Assembly (NCBI GenBank): GCA_026671195.1
Contig: JAPOHD010000007.1
Coordinates: 124,001 to 188,000 of the forward strand
DNA from: Draconibacterium aestuarii
GTDB taxonomy: Bacteria > Bacteroidota > Bacteroidia > Bacteroidales > Prolixibacteraceae
Reading direction: 5' to 3'
DNA: 64,000 nt
In this document: positions 45,932 to 55,737 of the stretch, one piece after another
Position numbering within the stretch: position 1 is the first letter of the stretch
How the letters are laid out: every line of letters begins with the position of its first letter
Translations under genes and position numbers: made by a program
Notes under the pieces: model-generated
The model's database searches: none
What the model was told of the DNA's origin: nothing
What the model saw: only the letters and a program-made list of their open reading frames with translations

Positions 45932-48331
45932 TTACTTTTTATACCCGAATGCCTCAAATTCAGCCACACTGAATAAAGCATTTTCATTTTTGGCTACAAT
46001 GCGCAGATAGCGATAAGGTTGATGATGATTTAGAAATACCTCCCACATGTTGCTGCATTTTGTATCGGTCTTGTAATAAGAAACCACCTCATTTTTAGAG
46101 GCCAGTACCTTATAATCATCAAAAGTTTGATCGTTTGAAGCCTGAACCTCGTAATTAGAACGAAACTCCGCTTCGAAACGTTCTTTAACCGGAATGATTA
46201 ACACTTTTTCAATAACATATTCTGATCCCATGTCCACCTGGTACCAGGCATCTCCGGTTGCATCAGGTGCTGTATGCCAGTAAGTATGCCAGTCGTTGTC
46301 ATTCCCATGGGCGGCAACATTTTCAACTTCTTGCGAAGAGCAAGTTACAGGTTTGTCTTTTAGCAGACTTTCATGCCCATACGAATTTTCTGCCAGCTTC
46401 CTGTAATCTTGTTCCACACCGGCATTTGCCATGATAACCTTAGCAGAATCAGGCCAGTTTCCATCCTCAATAAAATGATAATTAATCAACTGGGCACCAC
46501 CGGCACTTTTACATGGTGCATCGCCGTAATTACTGTCGAAAATCACCCGGTTCGAAGACGACATCCACGCGCGACAAACATGTTCTGCGTTTGAACCTTT
46601 ACTCACATTGTTCTGCCAGCGGGAATCGTTGCTCCAGTTATCGGCATAAAAAACATCCATCACATTATGACTCGTGTATACTGCGTAATTTTCTTCCACC
46701 AGGCAGTTGGGGTAATAACCATGTGTGTAGAGCGTTCCCCCGTCGCGGATACCCCACTTGTGCATAGCTGAAGTTCGTGAAATCAGGTTCCGACGATACG
46801 TTAAACGACCAATGCCCGTATGATGCGTGGGTTTATCGCCAATACGAGCATGAACACCGGCATAGGCAATGTCGGAAATATCGTTGTTCTCAATAATGAC
46901 ATCGTAGGCTGCAAAGGTATTGATTGCGCTGGCCTGGTAGTAATCGCGCCCGATGTTGCGCACTACATTATTTCGGATTAAGGTGTGCTTACAAATGGTG
47001 CTGTCTGGACAAAGCAATTTGTCGGTATACCATTTACCGGTACTGATGGCAGCCGCACTAAGATCGTAAAAATAATTCCCTTCAATGCGGATGCGGTTTG
47101 TTCCTTCGTAGGGTTGAATACCACTTGAACCCAGGTGGCGGAATACAGAATTTTTTATCTGTACATCATTAGCATAATTTAACACCAGCTGCCCCGGCAC
47201 TTCACTATCGTACTGACCGGTGATTTCGGCCTGCGACCTTCCCAGCATATGTTTCTCGGGGTAATTCCAGTTTCCGTGCTGCAAGACAAAACCGTCAAAC
47301 TGTATATTCTTTATCGGTTGATCTGCAGTGCCGTTTAAATGGATAAGCCCTTCCACCACCGGCACATATGCTTCTAGTTTATCCATTTGCTCCCAGGGGT
47401 GCGGATAGTAATAAATCTTTTTTTCTGTAGTATTCAGACACCATTCGCCGGGCTCATCCAGTTCTTCAATGGCATTAATAACGTAATGCCCCATTGCCCC
47501 CGATGCGTCCTGCCAGGTAGTCCACCATTCAAAATCGGGATTTGGTAACCGAAAGATGTAGGAAGTGTCTGTTTCTATAATTTCTTCCACCGAAATCTGA
47601 AGCATTTTGAAAACCAGAAGGGCATGGAGGCTGAGATCCTTCACATTTGAATATGGCTGTTTCATGTCGGCCTTACTAAATTCAATGCCATCCAGTTTTG
47701 CCTCTGTTTCAGGGTCGTTCCACCAATGTCGGGTGGCATGCTTGCTTATGGCTGAACGCACACCTTTCCCCTGAACATCGCCTGATTTTGGTGCAGATAT
47801 TGATCTGTACGGCCGGTTAGACATGGCTTGCTGCGCCCGCACGCCATTTACATAAAGCTGCTTAAAATAAGAGGCATAACCTTTGCTTTCAGAAACATCG
47901 GCCACATAATACTTTTGTCCGGCAACTTTTTCCCAACCTTCCACTTTACGGCCACCGCAAATCACCGGTTTGTCTTCATTCTGATTCTTATAGATTACGT
48001 TGTATCCATTTGAGCCGGAATCTTCTGGCTTAAAAACCACTGTCTGCTTAGATTCATAACGGCCCGGAGCAAAATAAACGTAAAGGTCCGACTTCATATT
48101 TTTATTCCATGCTTTCCGTTGAATCAGGTCTCTTGCCCCTTCCAGGGTTTTTAATGCAAACTCCGGTGTTGTTCCATTTGCGTTGTCATCACCATCGGGG
48201 CTAACATAAATTGCTGCAGTGTTTGAGCTTACTTCAAATTGGTTTACACTTGATTTTTTCCACACTTTACATCCTAGTAAAAGCATAGGAAGCATAAATC
48301 CTGCAAAAATTATTCTTTTACTAAAGTTCAT
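45932..48331 (-). CDS. right-handed beta-helix protein with C-terminal discoidin-like domain
   Basis: 799 residues with a lipobox (MLLLGC). It is a second member of the GH141-like group: AAIYVSPDGDDNANGTTPEF, LEGARDLIQRK, VICGGRKVEGWEKV and QLYVNGVRAQQAMSN match the protein at 37960 in order. The beta-helix is at about 330-600. The tail (about 640-795) looks like an F5/8-type C domain: DNDWHTYWHTAPDATGDAWYQVDM, split here as DNDWHTYW then AWYQVDMGSEYV, and EVQASNDQTFDDYK. The domain may hold the enzyme on the polymer. It is a likely glycosidase, perhaps an alpha-L-fucosidase; catalytic residues are not assigned. It is 56 bases after the sulfatase remnants. Confidence 0.7.
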   Translation of the reverse strand: MNFSKRIIFAGFMLPMLLLGCKVWKKSSVNQFEVSSNTAAIYVSPDGDDNANGTTPEFALKTLEGARDLIQRKAWNKNMKSDLYVYFAPGRYESKQTVVFKPEDSGSNGYNVIYKNQNEDKPVICGGRKVEGWEKVAGQKYYVADVSESKGYASYFKQLYVNGVRAQQAMSNRPYRSISAPKSGDVQGKGVRSAISKHATRHWWNDPETEAKLDGIEFSKADMKQPYSNVKDLSLHALLVFKMLQISVEEIIETDTSYIFRLPNPDFEWWTTWQDASGAMGHYVINAIEELDEPGEWCLNTTEKKIYYYPHPWEQMDKLEAYVPVVEGLIHLNGTADQPIKNIQFDGFVLQHGNWNYPEKHMLGRSQAEITGQYDSEVPGQLVLNYANDVQIKNSVFRHLGSSGIQPYEGTNRIRIEGNYFYDLSAAAISTGKWYTDKLLCPDSTICKHTLIRNNVVRNIGRDYYQASAINTFAAYDVIIENNDISDIAYAGVHARIGDKPTHHTGIGRLTYRRNLISRTSAMHKWGIRDGGTLYTHGYYPNCLVEENYAVYTSHNVMDVFYADNWSNDSRWQNNVSKGSNAEHVCRAWMSSSNRVIFDSNYGDAPCKSAGGAQLINYHFIEDGNWPDSAKVIMANAGVEQDYRKLAENSYGHESLLKDKPVTCSSQEVENVAAHGNDNDWHTYWHTAPDATGDAWYQVDMGSEYVIEKVLIIPVKERFEAEFRSNYEVQASNDQTFDDYKVLASKNEVVSYYKTDTKCSNMWEVFLNHHQPYRYLRIVAKNENALFSVAEFEAFGYKK

Positions 48332-48387
48332 CTCCTTATAATTTTAAAATCTTAGTGGAAGTATATTTCCTTTGATTATTTACTGAT

Positions 48388-48946
48388 TCAATTTCTTATC
48401 GCAACGCTTCTTCCCCCTTTTTTTTGTTCTATCAGGAGTTTTTTCATCTCATCCACCTTCTCAGGAAATTGCTCATATAAGTTGGTTGTTTGTTGCGGAT
48501 CTGATTTTAAATTATACAACTCGCCCGGAAATGAATGTGCCTGAACGTTGCGTTCTTCCTTAAACCAATCCGGCTCCCTGCTTTCAGCTCCGGTATGATG
48601 GTCGATATACACCCATTCATTTTTTCGAATGGCAAACTTCCCGCTGGCGGTGTGGTGAATAATAGATTCCCAAACGGGATTATTAAGTTTTTCGCCTTTC
48701 AGCAGTGCTAATATACTTTTGCTGTCTTCGCCTACATTGTTGAATAATTCTTCTCCTACCATATCGGCAAACGTTGTCAGCCAATCAGTCAGTCCAACCA
48801 AATCATCGGCATAGATAAAAACAACATTGGGATTTTTTTTTATTTTCTGAAGTGTGTTTTTCTTTGCATGCACACAGAAACAATATTATAATTCCAGCAC
48901 AAATTATAGTATTAATCTTAAAATTATCGATCATTTTTTTCTTCAT
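48388..48946 (-). pseudogene. sulfatase reduced by a large internal deletion and an A-tract frameshift
   Basis: From the ATG at 48946 there is a lipoprotein signal (GIIILFLCAC). A shift at nine A (48833-48841) moves to PNVVFIYADDL, the first strand of the S1 sulfatase core. This jumps at once to GLTDWLTTFADMVGEELF, which belongs to the last third of such proteins, and runs to the normal end (LYNLKSDPQQTTNLYEQFPE). The C-x-P-S-R maturation site and most of the active site are lost. The two halves are in frame after the shift, so a short product is possible, but it cannot be a sulfatase. Confidence 0.85.
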
Positions 48947-48958
48947 TTAAAATCGCAC

Positions 48959-49204
48959 CTAATTTTCAGTTAATTCAATCTTTTTCAATAATCCGGTATT
49001 TCCTTTCTCCAATAATGGCATCAACTTTTGAACGATATCGGGATTTTCTTCTGTAACATTTACACTTTCATAAGGATCGGATTTATGATCATACAATTTT
49101 ATTTCCGGCTTTTCAGCTCTGAAATAACTGGCAGGCCGGTATTGTGGTGACTGCAACGTAATTCGATTTTGAATTACTAATACATCCACCTTACAATTCT
49201 GCAA
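48959..49204 (-). pseudogene. C-terminal remnant of a second sulfatase
   Basis: About 80 codons ending KLYDHKSDPYESVNVTEENP and DIVQKLMPLLEKGNTGLLK, the typical C-terminus of an S1 sulfatase. There is no catalytic core and no real start: the first 25 codons no longer look like protein. It lies 12 bases upstream of the other sulfatase remnant. The sequence is not a duplicate of it, so two sulfatase genes decayed side by side. Confidence 0.8.
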
Positions 49205-49303
49205 ACTAAATAAACAAATACAATTAACCTATTTCCCGGGTCATAATCCTCATTAGCTATCATTAAATAAAAAAATCCTAAAAACGATATGCATTATATA
49301 TAT

Positions 49304-49344
49304 AAAAAAAGACCATGAAACAACACGTGGGCTGTTTCATGGTC
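49304..49344 (-). terminator. strong intrinsic terminator after PUL C susD
   Basis: GACCATGAAACA (49311-49322) pairs perfectly with TGTTTCATGGTC (49333-49344): 12 bp, 10-base loop. On the minus strand seven T (49304-49310 on the plus strand are A) follow. It lies seven bases after the susD stop, so most transcripts should end there and the enzyme genes would be read at a lower level. Confidence 0.88.
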
Positions 49345-49351
49345 TTTTGTA

Positions 49352-51067
49352 TTACTCACCCGCTGCATAACCGGGATTCTGCGCCAACTCAGCTCCCGGG
49401 TTCTTCTCTATTTCACCATACGGAATAGGAAACAGATTATTATACGACTCAATATCATCAGCATTGTATGGATTATACTTTTTCGTTCTATCGTAAACCA
49501 AACCAAGCCTTGCAAGCGTTAACCTTCTTTTTTCTTCTATACCCAACTCCCTCATACGTTCATCAAGTATATAATCGATGTCAACATCACCGACACTCAC
49601 ATCCGAGGCATTAGCCCTTCTTCTGATTACGTTCAAATCAGCTGCTGCTTTATCAGGTTGTCCCATTCCCAGATAAGCTTCAGCTCTAATCAGATAAACT
49701 TCAGGTAAACGCAGCATATAATGGTCGCGATACGTAGCGCCGGCTGCTCCCAATAACAGGCCGGTTTCTTTATTAGAATATAATGCGTCGGGGTGATTAC
49801 CTGGGGTTGTAGATTTTGTTTGATAGGGATATAAATTCCTTGGCCACTGACCGGTAGTGGCTAAACTGTTCACACACTCCGGGTTCGTTTCTGAATCAAA
49901 AATCACTCCCTGTAAATCATCTGCACCATTTGGATTGTTGAATAAAAATTTTCTAGGAAAATTGTATTCAGAATTACGCATATCATTATCAAAATCACTC
50001 TGCCAGATAATATTTGTAAAATGGTATGTTGGGATCATCCAGCCAATTCCACGTCCTCCTGTATAATCAGAGGTTGGCCACTGAAAACCGGCTTTTACAC
50101 TTGCATTATCCATCCGTTTGGCATCGCGGAATAACGGTGGATGATGACGTTCCCAAAGCGGTCCTGATTGAGAAGTAGAGTTTAAACCACCTGCAGGTTG
50201 GTCTAGTTCAAACTGAATAACCCATAAACCTTCTTTATTTTCCGATAAGTTCTGGTTTCCTCTTCTGAACAAGTCCCAGTAAACATCTCCGGATTCACTC
50301 ATTCTTGTTCCAAAACGTTCGTACATTAATCCTACATTAGACGAGTTAATCGTTTTAGTGGCAGCCTGAACTGCTTCTGAAAACTGGCCATTGGCGACAT
50401 AAGCTTCTGCCAGAAAGAAATTGGCAACTTCTTGTGAAACTTCACCTGGTTTTACCTCACTTTTTTGAGGCATATTATTAGCTGCAAAACTAAAATCCTC
50501 AATCATCGCTTCATAAACATCAGTTCTGCTAGCCCGTACAAAGTCTGTTTTAGGTTCTGTAACCTCATCCAAAACTAAAGGTACCCCTCCATATAAATAC
50601 GATAATGTACGATACCCTATACCTCTGAAGAAGCGGGCATAAGCTTCAATTTCAGTCTTTTGTTCATCAGTGAGATCTGCCTCTTTTGATCTCGTTAATA
50701 TAGTATTGGAATTAGCAATTATTCTGTAAGATGTTTTCCAGTGCCAATTTACCGGCCCTGACGTAGGATTAAGATATACAGCATAATCCCCAACCCGCGT
50801 TCCGGCACTGTGTTGTCCACTATGTACCAAATCGGTTCCATACTGATGATCATATGAATATTCCGGGTATCCACTCTGCGTATAAAAGTAATATCTTACC
50901 AGGTCATAATTTTTAACCAGGCCGGATTGAAAATTATCATAAGTTACATAGGCATTATTTTCATCCAAGCCGTCCAATCGAACTTCGTTCAGAAATTCCT
51001 CTTCATTACAGGAAGTAACTGCAATAATTGCACTTACCAGGAATATTATATTTTTAAGTATTTTCAT
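49352..51067 (-). CDS. SusD/RagB-type surface glycan-binding lipoprotein (PUL C)
   Basis: 571 residues. Lipobox VTSC at the start, then EEEFLNEVRLDGLDENNAY. The TPR-like part has FFRGIGYRTLSYLYGGVPLV. The C-terminal mark is VYLIRAEAYLGMGQPDKAAA and then DLNVIRRRAN and IDYILDERMRELGIEEKRR. It works with the SusC at 51101 to bind the glycan outside the cell. It is 33 bases downstream of susC and followed by a strong terminator. Confidence 0.95.
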   Translation of the reverse strand: MKILKNIIFLVSAIIAVTSCNEEEFLNEVRLDGLDENNAYVTYDNFQSGLVKNYDLVRYYFYTQSGYPEYSYDHQYGTDLVHSGQHSAGTRVGDYAVYLNPTSGPVNWHWKTSYRIIANSNTILTRSKEADLTDEQKTEIEAYARFFRGIGYRTLSYLYGGVPLVLDEVTEPKTDFVRASRTDVYEAMIEDFSFAANNMPQKSEVKPGEVSQEVANFFLAEAYVANGQFSEAVQAATKTINSSNVGLMYERFGTRMSESGDVYWDLFRRGNQNLSENKEGLWVIQFELDQPAGGLNSTSQSGPLWERHHPPLFRDAKRMDNASVKAGFQWPTSDYTGGRGIGWMIPTYHFTNIIWQSDFDNDMRNSEYNFPRKFLFNNPNGADDLQGVIFDSETNPECVNSLATTGQWPRNLYPYQTKSTTPGNHPDALYSNKETGLLLGAAGATYRDHYMLRLPEVYLIRAEAYLGMGQPDKAAADLNVIRRRANASDVSVGDVDIDYILDERMRELGIEEKRRLTLARLGLVYDRTKKYNPYNADDIESYNNLFPIPYGEIEKNPGAELAQNPGYAAGE

Positions 51068-51100
51068 GATATCTTGTTTTATTAATTGATTGATACAGTT

Positions 51101-54100
51101 TTAAAACGATAGCTCTACTCCGAATGAAACAGCTTTCATTACCGGCACGCCGCTAGTACTATACCCTTGTCCTGTTTCCGGATCCCATCCATTCCAGTCA
51201 GTCAGTGTAAAAAGGTTTTTACCGCTTACATATATTTTAGCACCATCGATACCGAAACGTTGGAGCTGGTATTTATTAAAGTTATACGCCAGCGAAACAT
51301 CCTGAACTCTTATAAAGCTTCTGCTTTTATACGGTGACGGATTGATGGCTCCATTCGTTCCGGGAATCTTGTATTCTGCATCGGGATTAGATGGTGTCCA
51401 GTAGTCAATATCCGCGAACATTGAATGTTTAGAGGCATTCTCTGTACCGGAGTAACCACCATCTGACCATGGATTATTACCGGCCAAATAACCATCTTTA
51501 CCTCCCTGGATAGAATTGATAAACATTTTGAAAGTAAAGTTTTTATAGCTTAAGGTATTCTGAATACTAAACCTGTATGCCGGCTCGGTTCTTCCGATAA
51601 TCACCCTGTCGTCTTCAGGCCGTATTTCGCCATCATCATTTTGATCTTTTATCTTATAAGTACCAAGATAATAACCTTTAGGCACATCATCTCCTACCTG
51701 ATAGATCCCCTCAATCTCATACGTATAAATCGATCCTATCGATCGTCCGATAAACAGACCACTAGAGATTAAATCATCTTCAACACCATCGCCATCTTCA
51801 TCTTTTCCTTCCAAGGCAATAATTTCGTTGGTATTACGTGAAAAATTAGCCGTAATCTCCCAATTGAAATCACCTTTTTTTACAATGTTCCCGGTAAGAG
51901 AAAACTCGATTCCCCGGTTATCTATCTGTCCAACATTATTGGTAATACTGGAATATCCAGTAATATTCGGAATAGCAATATTATAGATAAGATCGTTGGT
52001 TGTTGTCTTATAGTACTCTATATTACCATTTAACCTGCCATTATATATAGCAAAATCGGTTCCCAGGTTGATCCCTTTCGTTCTTTCCCAACCTAACGAA
52101 CTGTTTCCAAGACTGGTTTTTTCTCTTCCAAATTCAGTACTGACTCCATCTCCAAAATAGTAGGAAGCTCCTGTTGAAACAAGGCCTAACGATGAATATC
52201 TGCCTACAAGGTTTCCGTTAATCCCATACGAGAAACGAAATTTAAGGAAATCCAACCAATTAACAGAAGACATAAAATCTTCATTGGAAATAACCCATCC
52301 ACCTCCAACAGAAGGGAAGTATCCTATTTTATTGTCGCTGGCAAATCTTGAAGAGCCATCCCTACGAATAGTTGAAGTCAACAGGTATTTATCCTTGTAA
52401 TTGTAATTTAACCTCATCATCTGATAAACATAAGTCTCCTCCCAGGCACCAGAACTCACCGTTGGAGTACTTCCTAATTCCAATGCATGGTAGCCCAATG
52501 ACATATCAACATAATCTTTATTGTTTGCACTGGTTGATTCGCTATAATTTTTTCTTGCACCATACAATAAAGTAACATCAATTTTATTGTTTTCATTAAT
52601 GGCTTTATTATACTTCAGGATATTGTCGATGGTATAATCGTATCTGGAAAAGTTCGCTTTATAGGCTATTCCTGTTTTAGCTTCTCCATTATATTCACTG
52701 GAGTAGTAATGCTGGTTCCACCTGTAATTATTACCATAATTCAAACGATAACTCAATCCCTTAATATAGGGAATTTTTATATCAGCATAAAAATTTCCGG
52801 TTAAGCTATTTTGTTTATCATAGTCATTATTCATCGTGGGCAGGAATGGATTCGTTAATGACCCCATGCGTACCAGAAAGTTCCCGTCACTATCATATCC
52901 TGAAACCATTGGATTGAGTAATGTAATCATCCTCATATTTGGAGATGCACCTGAGAGATCCCTGAACGAACCATTGGTTTGAGCCCCAATTGTCAACCAG
53001 TCAGTCAATTTATTTTCCAGATTAATCCTGAACGTTTTACGTTCAAAATTATCGTTCTTGATCAGGTTTTGTTGATCAGTAAAACTACCCGACATATAAT
53101 AATTAAACTTTTCAGACCTACCACTGATGCTTAACTGGTGGGTATGTATATATGCATTTTGTGTACATGCATCCCACCAATCGTGTTCAGTACCATTATT
53201 ATAACCATCCTTAGTTGTCTGATCAAACAACATGCTCTCCAAGTCAAAGTCTGGATTTGCTTGTAAATATCCTGATTCTTCAGTATAGGCATTTAAATAG
53301 TTAACATCCCTTACTTTTTGCAGGAATTCATCTCTTGTTTCCATTGCAAGAGCATCAGCACTCTGAAAAGTATATGAACCAGAATAGTGGAAAGTTGCTT
53401 TCTCACTTGTTCCCCTGCGGGTAGTAATAAGGAGAACGCCATTGGCAGCCTGTGCTCCATAAATAGCCATACTACTGGCATCTTTTAAAACATCAATGGA
53501 TGCCACATCGTTAGGATTGATTTCAGAAAAACTGCCACTAAAAATTATTCCGTCAAGTACAATGAGCGGACTCGTGCCTCCACTTAATGATGTACGTCCC
53601 CTTACCGATAAACCAGGAGATGATCCTGCTGAAGTGGTTTGACCAACATTAAGCCCAGGAATGGCACCTTGCAAGGAAACTCCAATATTTGTATTTGGCG
53701 CCTCTTTGAAAGATTCTAAATCGGCCCGTACGACAGAACCGGTTAAATCGCTCTTTTTAGCAATTCCATAACCTATGGCTACTACTTCTTCAATACCGAT
53801 TGCATCGGCTACCAAGGTAATGTTAACTGTTGCCTGACTTCCAACTTCAACTTCCTGAGTTTTCATTCCCACAAATGAGAATTGTAAAACGGCATCTTCC
53901 GGGATCCCGTTTAAGGAATATTCCCCGTTAACATTTGAAACAACACCGCTTGTTGTTCCTTTTATTAAAACGGTTACTCCGGGGAGCGGTTCCCCGTTTT
54001 CGTCAGTAACTTTTCCGGAAATTATTTTATCCTGTTGGATATCCGTTTTAGTGGTATTAACAATATTCTCATTGACCAACAGTATTAATTTTTCTTCCTT

Positions 54101-54430
54101 AATCGTATAAGTAATATCTGTTCCGTTAAAAATATCCGTCAGAATTTCTTCTACGGATGCATTTTGGGTTTGCACTGTTACCCTGCGGTTCAGATCAACT
54201 TGTTCGTTCTGATAGAAGAAGCGAAATTCGCTGTTGTCTTCAATTTCATTTAAAACCTCGATAACCTTTTGGTTTTTTAGGTTGATCGAAAATTTAACTG
54301 ACTGAGAATATACCGATGCAGAAACCTGAAGCATCCCCGCAAGTAGTAATATCCAAGTAAGTTTCATAATAATCATTAATTTTCGTGCCATCCTGAAATA
54401 AGGAATGGAACGGTTAATAAAAAATTTCAT
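51101..54430 (-). CDS. SusC-like TonB-dependent receptor with STN domain (PUL C)
   Basis: 1109 residues, full length. The leader and signal are at about 1-44 and the STN domain at about 46-115 (VIEVLNEIEDNSEFRFFYQN). The carboxypeptidase-regulatory-like domain follows (GEPLPGVTVLIKGTTSG), then the TonB box EEVVAIGYG, the plug with GLSVRGRTSLSGGTSPLIVL, and the barrel ending FGVELSF. It is clearly different from the receptor of PUL B, so the imported glycan should differ. Its start overlaps an antisense TAAATTTG box at 54430-54437. Confidence 0.95.
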   Translation of the reverse strand: MKFFINRSIPYFRMARKLMIIMKLTWILLLAGMLQVSASVYSQSVKFSINLKNQKVIEVLNEIEDNSEFRFFYQNEQVDLNRRVTVQTQNASVEEILTDIFNGTDITYTIKEEKLILLVNENIVNTTKTDIQQDKIISGKVTDENGEPLPGVTVLIKGTTSGVVSNVNGEYSLNGIPEDAVLQFSFVGMKTQEVEVGSQATVNITLVADAIGIEEVVAIGYGIAKKSDLTGSVVRADLESFKEAPNTNIGVSLQGAIPGLNVGQTTSAGSSPGLSVRGRTSLSGGTSPLIVLDGIIFSGSFSEINPNDVASIDVLKDASSMAIYGAQAANGVLLITTRRGTSEKATFHYSGSYTFQSADALAMETRDEFLQKVRDVNYLNAYTEESGYLQANPDFDLESMLFDQTTKDGYNNGTEHDWWDACTQNAYIHTHQLSISGRSEKFNYYMSGSFTDQQNLIKNDNFERKTFRINLENKLTDWLTIGAQTNGSFRDLSGASPNMRMITLLNPMVSGYDSDGNFLVRMGSLTNPFLPTMNNDYDKQNSLTGNFYADIKIPYIKGLSYRLNYGNNYRWNQHYYSSEYNGEAKTGIAYKANFSRYDYTIDNILKYNKAINENNKIDVTLLYGARKNYSESTSANNKDYVDMSLGYHALELGSTPTVSSGAWEETYVYQMMRLNYNYKDKYLLTSTIRRDGSSRFASDNKIGYFPSVGGGWVISNEDFMSSVNWLDFLKFRFSYGINGNLVGRYSSLGLVSTGASYYFGDGVSTEFGREKTSLGNSSLGWERTKGINLGTDFAIYNGRLNGNIEYYKTTTNDLIYNIAIPNITGYSSITNNVGQIDNRGIEFSLTGNIVKKGDFNWEITANFSRNTNEIIALEGKDEDGDGVEDDLISSGLFIGRSIGSIYTYEIEGIYQVGDDVPKGYYLGTYKIKDQNDDGEIRPEDDRVIIGRTEPAYRFSIQNTLSYKNFTFKMFINSIQGGKDGYLAGNNPWSDGGYSGTENASKHSMFADIDYWTPSNPDAEYKIPGTNGAINPSPYKSRSFIRVQDVSLAYNFNKYQLQRFGIDGAKIYVSGKNLFTLTDWNGWDPETGQGYSTSGVPVMKAVSFGVELSF

Positions 54431-54442
54431 AAATTTGAATGT

Positions 54443-54522
54443 TTTAGTAATTAATTATGGTGTTAGAGCACCGTTATTAAACTCAAATGCCGGTTGATGT
54501 TAGAGCATCGCCGGCTTTTTTT
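54443..54522 (+). ncRNA. candidate cis-antisense RNA to the susC leader (locus C)
   Basis: The box TAAATTTG (54430-54437) overlaps the susC start codon on the opposite strand. Two hairpins follow: GGTG/CACC around TTAGAG (54459-54472), and the terminator hairpin GCCGG...CCGGC (54489-54515) with the same loop TTAGAG, then seven T (54516-54522). A transcript of about 80 nt is antisense to the whole susC leader. The two hairpins share a loop, a feature not seen at loci A and B. The 5' end is an estimate. Confidence 0.62.
54489..54522 (+). terminator. intrinsic terminator on the plus strand, fecR-susC gap, locus C
   Basis: Stem GCCGG/CCGGC plus GATG/CATC with one U-G pair and one bulged base, loop TTAGAG, then T 54516-54522. 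It resembles the terminators at 1630 and 34202 in position, loop and T-run. Confidence 0.72.
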
Positions 54523-54553
54523 CACAACACAGCTAGGTTTTTCTCATAAATGT

Positions 54554-55552
54554 TTATTTGATTTTAGTTATTATTATTTTCTGTCCGATAATTTCATATT
54601 TAAGTGGAAGTGTAAGGGCAATTAAATCGAGTATTTCCAGCAAGGTTTCGTTTTTGATGGTACCGGTATAATGCAGATTTTGAATATCAGAACCTGAAAT
54701 CTCAATATCTACTCCGAACTTGCGTTCCAGAAGCACAAAAAGCTCATCTAAATCCATGTTAATGAAAATCAACTTATTATCTTTCCATGCTGTGTATATT
54801 TTTGTATTTACCTCGCTTAAAATGCCCTTTCTCGTTTCTTTATTTAAGGAAAATTGTTCTCCGGGTTTTAATTCTGGAGAATAGGCAAGTGCCAGTTCTT
54901 CGTTTGAACTAATTATTACCTTGCCATTAACCAGTGTTGTTGTAATTTCATCGTCCACATTGTAAGCTTTTACATTAAACTGAGTTCCTGTAACGTTTAC
55001 ATTATAATGCGATGTTTTTACGACAAATTTCCGTTCCGGATTATGATGGACATCGAACCACGCTTCACCGTTTAGTCGGACCTCATTCACCTGATTATTT
55101 TTCCCCAATGCATACTCAAGTCGGGAACCAGCATTTAAAACAACCAGGCTGCCATCGGGCAGCACCGTTTCTGAAATGGAACCTTTTGGGGCATGTGCAG
55201 TAAAGTAGGCAGGTTCATAAGGCGATTGTTTTAAATACGAAACAAAATATCCGGCTACCAAACCGATTACTAACGCTGCAGCAACCCTGACAAAAATATT
55301 TCTCAGATTATTCCCACCTCTCTTCGTCTCTTCCTCAAGCCAGATTCTACTGGTAATTTTTTCAAAAACCTGACCTTCGGGTTGTTCTGATTTTTGATCC
55401 TTATAAGCCTCCCAGGAATCCTCGAGTAAAGGTTCTATTTCCTTATATTCAGAACTACTCCGAAACCATTTTTTAATCTGTAGATAGTCTTTTATAGAAT
55501 AGTTACCCTTTAAATATCTTGTTATTATCGTATGTTTATCTGTCTTGCTCAT
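54554..55552 (-). CDS. FecR-type anti-sigma factor (PUL C)
   Basis: 332 residues. Cytoplasmic part (about 1-82), membrane helix (about 84-106) and periplasmic FecR domain (APKGSISETVLPDGSLVVL, GEAWFDVHHN, VTGTQFNV). The C-terminal DUF4974-like domain is at about 255-332 (LDELFVLLERKFGVDIEISG). It controls the ECF sigma at 55738 and receives the signal from SusC at 51101. It is 185 bases after the sigma gene, a gap that holds a leader-like motif on the other strand. Confidence 0.93.
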   Translation of the reverse strand: MSKTDKHTIITRYLKGNYSIKDYLQIKKWFRSSSEYKEIEPLLEDSWEAYKDQKSEQPEGQVFEKITSRIWLEEETKRGGNNLRNIFVRVAAALVIGLVAGYFVSYLKQSPYEPAYFTAHAPKGSISETVLPDGSLVVLNAGSRLEYALGKNNQVNEVRLNGEAWFDVHHNPERKFVVKTSHYNVNVTGTQFNVKAYNVDDEITTTLVNGKVIISSNEELALAYSPELKPGEQFSLNKETRKGILSEVNTKIYTAWKDNKLIFINMDLDELFVLLERKFGVDIEISGSDIQNLHYTGTIKNETLLEILDLIALTLPLKYEIIGQKIIITKIK

Positions 55553-55563
55553 TTTTAACTGAA

Positions 55564-55630
55564 TAAAAAGAGGAAGAGTATTACATCTCCCTCCTTTATA
55601 ACCTAACCAAACCTATTTATGCGAAACATA
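55564..55630 (+). promoter_or_regulatory. leader-like motif, copy 3, between PUL C sigma and fecR
   Basis: A GA-rich/TC-rich dyad (55570-55595) is followed by TAACCTAACCAAACC and ATTTATGCGAAAC. The same order, hairpin then TAACCTAACCAAA then ATG, occurs at 20610-20662. The plus-strand frame from 55619 (RYSNYYIIKCRKSLTLFLLF) looks like the start of a SusC leader and signal segment but soon loses sense. On the minus strand the dyad could end the sigma transcript. Confidence 0.4.
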
Positions 55631-55737
55631 AATTCAAATCGCTATTCTAATTACTACATCATAAAATGCAGAAAATCCCTAACGTTATTTTTACTTTTTT
55701 TACGAAAAAAACAAAAAAACAAATACAAACTAATGAT

